From Acidobacteriaceae bacterium (GTDB taxonomy: Bacteria; Acidobacteriota; Terriglobia; Terriglobales; Acidobacteriaceae), in NCBI GenBank assembly GCA_025462805.1, contig JAOAPJ010000407.1, positions 1-5,038 on the forward strand: a stretch of 5,038 bases of DNA, in the 5' to 3' direction. The position numbers and the translations under genes are program-made. Under the pieces are notes generated by a model. That model had not been told where the DNA came from and ran no database searches. It was given only the letters and a program-made list of their open reading frames with translations. Shown here in pieces: positions 1 to 5,038 of this stretch; position 1 is the first letter of the stretch, and each line of letters begins with the position of its first letter.

Positions 1-756
1 CGGCGCTGCGTCGTCGATGTGCCACCGCTTCCGGTCCCGTAATGTATCCGTCAGCGTCTTCACCGAATCATGGATCACCCGGTCCGTCTCTCCCTTGTTT
101 ACTTCGAAGGGGCGCACCTGGTAGACCAGCTCGTTGATCACATCCCCAAGGTTGAGCGCGTTCAGCATGCCCATGCCAAAGTCCACCGAAAACTTCAGTC
201 CTGGTTCGCCACTCGCCGCTTTGATGCCGTCGGTTTGCTGGAAGAGCAGGACGCGGAAGCCGTCAAATCCCGCGTTCTGCAGCGCGAACCGATATTCCGC
301 CTCGTACATACCGAATCGGCAAGGGCCACAAGAGCCGGCGGTGAAGAAGACGTAGTTGTCGATGATCTGCTGGCGGGTAAGTCCCCCCTGCTCCAGTTTC
401 TGGAGATAGCGCACCAGATTGCCCACAGTGAAGTAGGTGGGATTGCACTGCCCGTTATTGCCGAACTCCTTGCCGGCCTGGAAATCGGCTACCTCCGGCG
501 TGGGAATGTTTTCACAGTGATATCCGCTGCCGTGAAAAACGGCTTTGATCATCTCCTCGTGTTTCCAGGTCAGACCGCCGAAGAGAATCGTCACATAATC
601 GCGTTCGGCTGCAGTGAACGTCCGCTCGACAGGCTTCTTGAACTCGCGCATCCGCGCGAGGCCGGCCGCAGCGCGAAGGCGGGCCCGCTCGGCGTCGATG
701 CGGGCCTGGATCTCCACCTCGAAATCCTTCTGAACAATCTCTTCGATCACTGGCAT
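1..756 (-). CDS. 2-hydroxyacyl-CoA dehydratase/CoA-activase-associated protein (COG3581 type), C-terminus cut by window edge
   Basis: The frame is open from an ATG at 756 to the left edge, giving 252 residues without a stop. It starts with a charged, probably helical segment (about 5-40), followed by a conserved core. Recognisable blocks are YVTILFGGLTWKHE (54-67), EFGNNGQCNPTYFTVGNLV (97-115) and FFTAGSCGPCRFGMYEAEY (137-155), then GFRVLLFQQTDGI (166-178). I recognise these as the family related to benzoyl-CoA reductase/2-hydroxyglutaryl-CoA dehydratase subunits, also found as the C-terminal part of large BadF/BadG-type CoA-enzyme activases. Cys81, Cys104, Cys143 and Cys146 are candidate iron-sulfur ligands; that role is inferred. 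Such proteins are expected to be cytosolic and oxygen-sensitive. No ASKHA/HSP70-type ATPase domain is present in the visible part, so here it stands apart from the activase domain. It is the second gene of an operon behind the radical SAM gene (82-nt gap) and probably shares its sigma-54 promoter. The ATG is chosen because an AAGGAG ribosome site lies 6 nt upstream. The family call is fairly confident; the substrate is unknown. Confidence 0.78.
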   Translation of the reverse strand, partial: MPVIEEIVQKDFEVEIQARIDAERARLRAAAGLARMREFKKPVERTFTAAERDYVTILFGGLTWKHEEMIKAVFHGSGYHCENIPTPEVADFQAGKEFGNNGQCNPTYFTVGNLVRYLQKLEQGGLTRQQIIDNYVFFTAGSCGPCRFGMYEAEYRFALQNAGFDGFRVLLFQQTDGIKAASGEPGLKFSVDFGMGMLNALNLGDVINELVYQVRPFEVNKGETDRVIHDSVKTLTDTLRDRKRWHIDDAAP

Positions 757-838
757 ACGCGTCTCCTTCACTCCAGTTGAGGGTGCGGGTTCTGTGGCAG
801 GCGTTTGTGAATGTCCGATGGCCGGAGATGATGCCGGA
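757..838 (-). other. Intra-operon gap
   Basis: These 82 nt separate the radical SAM stop codon from the next start. I see no strong hairpin followed by a T-run and no convincing promoter, so co-transcription is the simplest reading. The only landmark is the ribosome site near its downstream end. Confidence 0.6.
763..768 (-). promoter_or_regulatory. Ribosome binding site of the COG3581-type gene
   Basis: On the minus strand AAGGAG lies 6 nt before the ATG at 756. It is the clearest Shine-Dalgarno in the window. It fixes the start against the in-frame upstream GTG at 771, which has no such site. Confidence 0.75.
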
Positions 839-2125
839 CTACATCTGTCCCTTCACGCCCTGAAAGCCGTGCGCGAGTTGCTTAAAGAAATACTTGATGA
901 CGCGCTGGTCGTTGTAGCACCAGCCGAGGATGTGGTTCAGCGTGGAGAAGCAATGGGTTTGGCAGGTTTCCTTCTGATGGTCTAGTTGCTTGGTATCGAA
1001 TTTGTGATCACCGACGACGCCCCAGTCATAGCTGGCGGTGTACATCGGGAAGCAGGGTGCCAGAGTTCCGTCCACTCGGATGATCATCGAGTTCTGACCC
1101 GCACGGCAGTTCCATGGGAAGTGATTCCCCTTCATGAAGTCGACCATCTGCCAGAGCCGCGTGTTCGAGTTCACCATCTTGTATCCGGCGTCCTGCTTCT
1201 CTGTCAGCCACTGGATGGTCTCTTCAACTGCCGGCCAGTCGTCCCTGGTGATATAGGTGACGTTGTTATCGGCGTGCCTGAAGTGTTCGTCCTGCTCCAA
1301 CAGCGGTGACTCGTTGATGTGATAGTCGGTGGCGATGCCATGGTCGTGGGCGACCTCCGTCAACTCCCGCACGTCGTCGAGATTGTTACGGCAGATATTG
1401 ATGTTGAGGAAGACGGAGTACCCATAGCCGTACTGCTTACGGACGAGATAGTCGAACTGTTTGCGGATGGGCGCCAAGGCCTTGGGCAAGCCGGGCTTCA
1501 GATCGACTGCGTCGACGGCGATGTTGAAGGTGGAGAGGCCGGCGTCAGCCAACCTGTCAATTACGTCGGTGCGCAACAGGCGTGCGTTGGTCGGCAGGTA
1601 GATCCAGAAGTCCTTCTTGGCGGCGTAGTAGGTGATGCGGTGGATGAAGTCTGGCCGCAGCAGCGGCTCGCCGCCCATATAAGCCAGCACACGACAACCA
1701 GTGGAGTGAAGCCAGTCCACGGAGCGCTTTGCCGTGTCTTCGCTCATTCCTTTGACCTTGTTATCGAATGCCCAGCAATAGTGGCAGTCCAGATTGCATT
1801 TGAATTCTGTGAAGAGATAGGCAATGAGTGGGTGGAAGTCTCCGGCTGTGACGCGGGACCTTATGTAAGGAAAGAGCCAGCCTTGCATCGCGTGGTAGAT
1901 CTGGCCCGGCGCCCAGGTGCGCTTCTGCGGAGGCACCCAGCCCTCGTCCTCATCAACCTCGCCCAACAGGTCGGGACGCTGCGGGAAGGTGGGATTGGGG
2001 AATTTCTGTGGCTCACCTACGGGCTGGAGCCCCCCGGTTGCGGCTGCTGGTTTCGTGAGCAAGTCGTGCAGCGGGACATCGAGCCGGAAGCTCGGCGGCT
2101 GTTCGGTGTGCTGCTCTAGACTCAT
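839..2125 (-). CDS. Radical SAM protein with SPASM/twitch-like C-terminal Cys region
   Basis: This is a 428-residue protein when read from the ATG at 2125. Residues 1-85 are a Pro-rich, acidic leader with no family I recognise. The radical SAM core follows: FKCNLDCHYCW carries Cys110, Cys114 and Cys117 (CxxxCxxC), which bind the [4Fe-4S] cluster that cleaves S-adenosylmethionine, and MGGEPLL at 150-156 is the GGEP motif of the core. The C-terminus has Cys340, an RVDGTLAPC stretch with Cys358, then Cys388, Cys392 and Cys403. This resembles a SPASM or twitch auxiliary-cluster domain but does not follow the canonical spacing. Such domains occur in peptide- and protein-modifying enzymes, yet no precursor peptide is visible nearby. 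No signal peptide or membrane segment is seen. The frame extends to a GTG at 2179, but the predicted sigma-54 transcript would begin only about 10 nt before that codon, so 2125 is preferred. It leads the operon with the COG3581-type gene. Substrate unknown. Confidence 0.88.
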   Translation of the reverse strand: MSLEQHTEQPPSFRLDVPLHDLLTKPAAATGGLQPVGEPQKFPNPTFPQRPDLLGEVDEDEGWVPPQKRTWAPGQIYHAMQGWLFPYIRSRVTAGDFHPLIAYLFTEFKCNLDCHYCWAFDNKVKGMSEDTAKRSVDWLHSTGCRVLAYMGGEPLLRPDFIHRITYYAAKKDFWIYLPTNARLLRTDVIDRLADAGLSTFNIAVDAVDLKPGLPKALAPIRKQFDYLVRKQYGYGYSVFLNINICRNNLDDVRELTEVAHDHGIATDYHINESPLLEQDEHFRHADNNVTYITRDDWPAVEETIQWLTEKQDAGYKMVNSNTRLWQMVDFMKGNHFPWNCRAGQNSMIIRVDGTLAPCFPMYTASYDWGVVGDHKFDTKQLDHQKETCQTHCFSTLNHILGWCYNDQRVIKYFFKQLAHGFQGVKGQM

Positions 2126-2199
2126 CGGGGGCCCCCATTTGTGCGCGAGAGTTTTGCAGCTGCAGGCGGCAGCGGACACCTCGCCTCATGACAAACAGA

Positions 2200-2216
2200 G
2201 GCAACTGACGGGCCAG
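2200..2216 (-). promoter_or_regulatory. Sigma-54 (-24/-12) promoter of the radical SAM operon
   Basis: The minus strand reads CTGGCCCGTCAGTTGCC. Compared with the sigma-54 consensus YTGGCACGN4TTGCW, only the A in the -24 block and the last base differ. The GG (2214-2213) and GC (2202-2201) doublets are separated by exactly 10 bases. Transcription would start near 2189, giving a leader of about 64 nt to the ATG at 2125. The nearby sigma-54 activator gene and the upstream dyad support the call. It has not been scored by matrix. Confidence 0.78.
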
Positions 2217-2310
2217 AGTTGAAGCAGCAGCAGGCGCGTGGTAAATAGTTGAAAGGAAACAGCGGCTGCCTGAGAGTTGCCTGCAGAACCAATTCCATCG
2301 CACAATCAAA

Positions 2311-2317
2311 ATGCCAA
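2311..2317 (-). promoter_or_regulatory. Possible additional activator half-site
   Basis: The minus strand reads TTGGCAT, a perfect 7-base inverted match to the plus-strand TTGGCAT at 2341-2347. It lies between the dyad and the sigma-54 promoter, about 113 bp upstream of the -12 element. In the other intergenic region a second TGCCA-containing palindrome sits at a similar place. It may be a weaker accessory site. Confidence 0.35.
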
Positions 2318-2330
2318 CAGACTGACTCTC

Positions 2331-2346
2331 TGCCAGCGTATTGGCA
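2331..2346 (-). promoter_or_regulatory. Enhancer-like dyad (UAS) for the radical SAM operon
   Basis: Read in the direction of the operon this is TGCCAATACGCTGGCA, an inverted repeat TGCCA-N6-TGGCA. Its centre lies about 138 bp upstream of the -12 element, within the usual range for binding sites of sigma-54 activators. It matches the dyad at 4609-4624 at 14 of 16 positions, in the same orientation relative to the target promoter. The likely binder is the Fis-type helix-turn-helix of the adjacent activator (inference). It could also act on the activator's own promoter. Confidence 0.62.
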
Positions 2347-2437
2347 TGGAGCCGAGCAAGCAGTTCCGACTGCGTACTGAGCGAGCTGGAACGCTTCTGG
2401 ACATTTTTCATGCCCCCTTGCACATCGAGCCTCATCT

Positions 2438-4582
2438 ATGAGGAACCGGTTACGGAAGGAAGGCGTCTGTCTCGATATGCGGAGATCGCGTCAGCAGGAG
2501 ACACTTGCGACGAGCGGCGGCACACTGCCCGTGGAGCGGGTGCGAGATTTCCGGAACTTTGCGCGCAGCATGGATGCGTTCGCCGATGCCGACGAGTTGT
2601 TGCGCACTCTGCCTGCTGCTTTGGCAACGCTGTTCGCCGCTCATACCGCTGCCGTGATCTGCGTGAAGGAGACCGGCATATCCGGCTTCGCCGCGAATGC
2701 CGGAGGAGGTCCCATAGAGGCTGCCGGCGAACAGGCGCCTTGGTACGAAGAGATCCGCCGCCTCACCATCGAGCGTCCTGAACTGTTCTTGCTGCCAGCA
2801 CTCGAGCACGAGATGCTGCTGCCAGAGACGCTGCTGCCGGATACCGTCCGGTTCTTCCGTGAACTCGGCAACCGGTCCTTATGCCTCCTTCCCTTGAGTA
2901 CCGCGCTGCGGCGGCTCGGCGTCCTGTGTGTGGCTAGCGAGAGCCCGGATGCCTTTTCTGAAGACGAGATCGGGCTTCTTTCCATGGTGTCCGATTATGT
3001 CGCGTTGGCGATAGACGATCGCCTTAACTTCGCGAGATCCGAAGCTGCCAGGCTCCATCTGGAGAGTGAGCGGACAAAGCTCAACCTGATCCTGGACCTG
3101 AACAACAGTGTCGTCTCCAATCTGGACCTTCGCGAGGTTCTACGGTCCGTATCGCCAGGCATCCGGAGGACAATGCGTGTGGATGGCGTAGCCCTGATGC
3201 TGCCTGATGCGGCCGGCACACAACTGCGGCTGCATGTCCTGGACTTCCCCGATGGCAAAGGAGTAGTGGGCGAAGGCGTTTCACGGCCAGTGGACGGGTC
3301 GCTTCCGGGCCAGGTCCTCCGCTCCGGAATGCCGTGGGTCGGCGATTTGGCAGCATTGCACAGGTCCGGCTTCGAGGACCGGATCTCCGCCGCGCGAGGG
3401 ATCCAGGCGGTCTGCATCCTTCCCCTCATGCGATGCCGCCGTGCGCTTGGGGTGCTTTGCCTAATCAGGCTGCGCAAAGCTAGCTTCACACCCGATGACG
3501 TCGAGTTCCTGACGCAGATTGCAGGGCAGGTGGCGATTGCCCTCGACAATGCTTTTGCCTACCAGCAGATCTCTGAGCTCCGGGACAGGCTTACCCAGGA
3601 GAAGCTTTATCTGGAAGATGAGATTCGCAGCGAGATGAACTTCGAGGAGATCATTGGTAATAGCGCGGTGTTGCGACGGGTTCTCGACCAGGTGGAAGCC
3701 GTGGCACCCACCAATTCAACCGTTCTCATCCAGGGGGAGACCGGGAGCGGAAAAGAGCTCATCGCGCGTGCCGTTCACAAGCTGAGTCACCGGAACAGCC
3801 ACCCATTCGTAAAGCTGAACTGCGCGGCTATTCCTACCGGACTGCTGGAGAGTGAGTTGTTCGGGCACGAAAGAGGTGCCTTCACGGGTGCGATCAATCA
3901 ACGAATCGGCCGTTTCGAACTTGCCTCGCAAGGCACCATATTCCTGGATGAGATCAGTGAGATCCCGCTTGATCTGCAGCCCAAGCTATTGCGTGTGCTG
4001 CAGGAACGGGAGTTCGAACGGCTGGGCAGCTCACGCACTCTGCGTACCGATGCTCGCTTGGTTGCAGCTACCAACCGGGATCTGCACGCAATGGTGGCAG
4101 AGCAAAGATTCCGCTCAGATTTGTTCTACAGGCTAAACGTATTCCCCATACATGTCCCTCCCTTACGGGAGCGGAGAGAAGATATCCCGTTCCTGGTTCG
4201 GCATTTCGCCCAGCACTTCGCCCGCAATATGAGCAAGAACATTGAGACGATCTCGTCTGAGACCATGAATGCGCTGATCCGCTATCCCTGGCCAGGAAAC
4301 ATCCGCGAATTGCAGAACTTGATTGAACGGGCGGTCATTCTCTCCAAAGGACCGGTCCTCAACGTCTCATTAGCCGATTTGAAATCCAAGACACAGAACG
4401 GTGCTGCGAATGGCTCGTCGACCCTCGCGGAGGTCGAACGAAGGCACATCTTGTCTGTGCTGGAAGAGACCAACTGGGTATTCGCGGGTCCCAACGGAGC
4501 AGCCGCGCGGCTCGGAGTCAAACGTCCGACGCTCCAGTTCCGCATGCAGAAGCTTGGGATCTCCCGTCCTCGCAAGGCATAA
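2438..4582 (+). CDS. Sigma-54-dependent activator, GAF-GAF-AAA+-Fis (FhlA-like)
   Basis: This 714-residue protein is an enhancer-binding activator of sigma-54 RNA polymerase. Two GAF sensor domains (about 47-192 and 215-372) are followed by a short coiled-coil linker (374-399, [12 protein letters not shown]...). The AAA+ domain spans 402-640. It has Walker A GETGSGKE (433-440), the sigma-54-contacting loop GAFTGA (480-485) and Walker B GTIFLDEI (499-506, Asp504/Glu505). Sensor I ATNRD (544-548), the arginine-finger segment FRSDLFYRL (558-566) and sensor [12 protein letters not shown] (618-627) complete it. The C-terminus (about 663-714) is a Fis-type helix-turn-helix with [20 protein letters not shown]. 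Length, domain order and the AAA+/HTH sequence recall FhlA, which senses formate; the ligand here is not known. There is no receiver domain, so control by a small molecule or partner is more likely than phosphorylation. It lies between two sigma-54-like promoters with matching dyads, its probable targets. The start is uncertain: ATG 2438 lacks a clear ribosome site, while ATG 2477 follows GGAAGGAAGG at a longish 13-nt spacing. Confidence 0.95.
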   Translation: MRNRLRKEGVCLDMRRSRQQETLATSGGTLPVERVRDFRNFARSMDAFADADELLRTLPAALATLFAAHTAAVICVKETGISGFAANAGGGPIEAAGEQAPWYEEIRRLTIERPELFLLPALEHEMLLPETLLPDTVRFFRELGNRSLCLLPLSTALRRLGVLCVASESPDAFSEDEIGLLSMVSDYVALAIDDRLNFARSEAARLHLESERTKLNLILDLNNSVVSNLDLREVLRSVSPGIRRTMRVDGVALMLPDAAGTQLRLHVLDFPDGKGVVGEGVSRPVDGSLPGQVLRSGMPWVGDLAALHRSGFEDRISAARGIQAVCILPLMRCRRALGVLCLIRLRKASFTPDDVEFLTQIAGQVAIALDNAFAYQQISELRDRLTQEKLYLEDEIRSEMNFEEIIGNSAVLRRVLDQVEAVAPTNSTVLIQGETGSGKELIARAVHKLSHRNSHPFVKLNCAAIPTGLLESELFGHERGAFTGAINQRIGRFELASQGTIFLDEISEIPLDLQPKLLRVLQEREFERLGSSRTLRTDARLVAATNRDLHAMVAEQRFRSDLFYRLNVFPIHVPPLRERREDIPFLVRHFAQHFARNMSKNIETISSETMNALIRYPWPGNIRELQNLIERAVILSKGPVLNVSLADLKSKTQNGAANGSSTLAEVERRHILSVLEETNWVFAGPNGAAARLGVKRPTLQFRMQKLGISRPRKA

Positions 4583-4608
4583 CTCGTCCGTTCGTTCTTG
4601 GACTTCCC

Positions 4609-4624
4609 TGCCAATTCGTTGGCA
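4609..4624 (+). promoter_or_regulatory. Enhancer-like dyad (UAS) for the STAS-like gene
   Basis: The sequence TGCCAATTCGTTGGCA is a perfect TGCCAA/TTGGCA inverted repeat around TTCG. It is the near-twin of the dyad at 2331-2346. Its centre is about 125 bp upstream of the -12 element of the next promoter. As RNA it could fold into a 6-bp stem with a UUCG loop and so mimic a terminator, but no T-run follows. Confidence 0.6.
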
Positions 4625-4637
4625 TTCTGCCAGAATG
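4623..4637. repeat. Palindrome CATTCTG-C-CAGAATG
   Basis: Seven-base arms flank a single central base. It overlaps the end of the 4609-4624 dyad by two bases, so TGCCA, TGGCA and TGCCA occur in succession within 24 bp. This may be a second binding site for the activator or for another dimeric regulator. Confidence 0.5.
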
Positions 4638-4726
4638 TCAGCAGCGCGCAAGACGCTAACGCCGCAGCACTTGCACAGGATGCCTGTCTCTGCTGTATTT
4701 TAGCCGCTTCGCCGAAGACGAGTTTT

Positions 4727-4742
4727 AGGCAGACCGATTGCA
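4727..4742 (+). promoter_or_regulatory. Sigma-54-like (-24/-12) promoter of the STAS-like gene
   Basis: The sequence AGGCAGACCGATTGCA has GG (4728-4729) and GC (4740-4741) exactly 10 bases apart and a perfect TTGCA -12 block. The -24 block matches GGCA but differs from TGGCACG at three places, so it is weaker than the promoter at 2200-2216. Transcription would start near 4753. The upstream dyad supports it. Confidence 0.55.
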
Positions 4743-4897
4743 CCGCTGTACACATCCACAGTCTTGGTCGTGAGGTCTACTTCTACACGGGTGTGTCGCA
4801 CAGGCAGGTTGCGGGATGACTGTTGACTTCGTTCATCCAGGCTAGGTGCATGAAACCAAAGACGGGAGGATTTTGGGCCGGACGGCGACATCGATCT

Positions 4898-4903
4898 AGG
4901 GGA
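4898..4903 (+). promoter_or_regulatory. Ribosome binding site of the STAS-like gene
   Basis: AGGGGA lies 8 nt before the ATG at 4912. This is good spacing and supports that start. Confidence 0.6.
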
Positions 4904-4911
4904 CAGGCTGT

Positions 4912-5038
4912 ATGTTGCGAATCACTCTGAGTGAGACAGGGTCGGAACAACGGTGGATACTGGAAGGGCGGCTGACGGGCGGCTCCATTGAGGACTTGGT
5001 GGCAAACTGGCGGGCCAATCGAGACCGTGCACCCACCC
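4912..5038 (+). CDS. N-terminus of a small STAS-like protein, cut by window edge
   Basis: From the ATG at 4912 the frame stays open to the right edge (42 codons plus one base). It reads MLRITLSETGSEQRWILEGR, then LTGGSIEDLVANWRANRDRAPT. The pattern of a short beta strand, a variable turn, a second strand ending in LEGRL-G, then an amphipathic helix with a Trp resembles the start of STAS-domain (anti-sigma-factor antagonist-like) small proteins that I recall from acidobacterial genomes. Only the first strand-strand-helix unit is visible, so the call is tentative. An AGGGGA ribosome site 8 nt upstream supports the start. The gene lies behind a sigma-54-like promoter and a dyad matching the one before the radical SAM operon, so it probably belongs to the regulon of the upstream activator. 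Confidence 0.65.
   Translation, partial: MLRITLSETGSEQRWILEGRLTGGSIEDLVANWRANRDRAPT

Larger units (their letters stand above)
2126..2437. other. Divergent intergenic regulatory region
   Basis: This 312-bp stretch lies between the divergently read radical SAM operon and the activator gene. It contains the predicted sigma-54 promoter (2200-2216, minus), an enhancer-like dyad (2331-2346) and an additional half-site (2311-2317). It also holds two perfect 10-bp palindromes, TGCAGCTGCA (2155-2164) and GGGGGCCCCC (2127-2136, abutting the radical SAM start). I find no convincing sigma-70 promoter for the activator gene and no credible small gene. Confidence 0.75.
4583..4911. other. Intergenic regulatory region between activator and STAS-like gene
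   Basis: This 329-bp stretch has no gene I can support. It holds the second TGCCA-N6-TGGCA dyad (4609-4624), an overlapping palindrome (4623-4637), a sigma-54-like promoter (4727-4742) and the ribosome site of the next gene. From the predicted transcription start near 4753 there is a leader of about 160 nt, in which I recognise no riboswitch. No clear rho-independent terminator follows the activator gene. Confidence 0.7.

Noticed and set aside
70..780. 236-codon plus-strand open frame
   Set aside because: It is antisense to the conserved COG3581-type gene and its product has no recognisable family; the minus strand carries the conserved motifs.
1319..2119. 266-codon plus-strand open frame
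   Set aside because: It lies antisense to the radical SAM gene, has no recognisable domain, and is expected from GC-rich third-position bias.
2268..2281. Alternative minus-strand GG-N10-GC site (GGCAACTCTCAGGC)
   Set aside because: The doublet spacing fits, but the surrounding bases match the consensus poorly compared with the site at 2200-2216.
2301..2316. Alternative minus-strand sigma-54 promoter TGGCATTTTGATTGTG
   Set aside because: The -24 block is good, but the near-invariant GC at -12 is GT, and the dyad would lie too close. The 2200-2216 site is clearly better.
2348..2361. Plus-strand GG-N10-GC site for the activator gene
   Set aside because: The rest of both blocks deviates from the sigma-54 consensus, so I could not support a promoter for the activator.
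4609..4624. Rho-independent terminator of the activator gene (TGCCAA-TTCG-TTGGCA hairpin)
   Set aside because: The stem is only 6 bp and no T-run follows. The same sequence occurs upstream of the divergent operon, where a terminator makes no sense, so a DNA binding site explains it better.
4282..4755. 157-codon minus-strand open frame over the activator 3' end
   Set aside because: It overlaps the conserved Fis-type HTH coding region and the regulatory sites, and has no recognisable motif.
4598..4819. 73-codon plus-strand open frame in the second intergenic region
   Set aside because: It has no plausible ribosome site or domain, is Cys/Ala-rich, and spans the dyad and promoter.

Overview
The window looks like a GC-rich bacterial chromosome. 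The proteins most resemble families I associate with Acidobacteriota of the Bryobacter/Solibacter type: FhlA-like GAF-GAF-AAA+-Fis activators, COG3581-type dehydratase/activase proteins and small STAS-like proteins. This taxonomic guess rests on family recall only and is tentative. There are four protein-coding genes, two of them cut by the window edges. I see no tRNA, rRNA, CRISPR array or insertion sequence.

Left part (1-2125, minus strand): a two-gene operon. The first gene (start 2125, stop 839) encodes a radical SAM protein with a CxxxCxxC cluster motif and a Cys-rich, SPASM/twitch-like C-terminus. After an 82-nt gap comes a protein of the benzoyl-CoA reductase/2-hydroxyacyl-CoA dehydratase-associated family (COG3581 type), which starts at 756 and runs off the left edge.

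Middle (2126-2437): a 312-bp divergent intergenic region. It holds a near-consensus sigma-54 (-24/-12) promoter aimed at the radical SAM operon and, about 138 bp upstream of its -12 element, a TGCCA-N6-TGGCA dyad.

Right-centre (2438-4582, plus strand): a 714-residue sigma-54-dependent transcriptional activator with GAF-GAF-AAA+-Fis HTH architecture, closest in my judgement to FhlA. All the AAA+ motifs needed to activate sigma-54 are present, including GAFTGA.

Right (4583-5038): a 329-bp intergenic region that repeats the same regulatory layout. It has a second copy of the dyad (14 of 16 bases identical, same orientation relative to transcription) about 125 bp upstream of a second sigma-54-like promoter. 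That promoter points at a gene starting at 4912 whose N-terminus resembles a small STAS-like protein and which is cut by the right edge.

Working model (inference): the activator binds the TGCCAATWCGYTGGCA-type enhancers on both sides of its own gene. It would switch on, through sigma-54 RNA polymerase, both the divergent radical SAM/dehydratase-type operon and the downstream STAS-like gene. The signal sensed by the GAF domains and the chemistry of the operon are unknown. The matched enhancer/promoter pairs are the most notable feature of the window.
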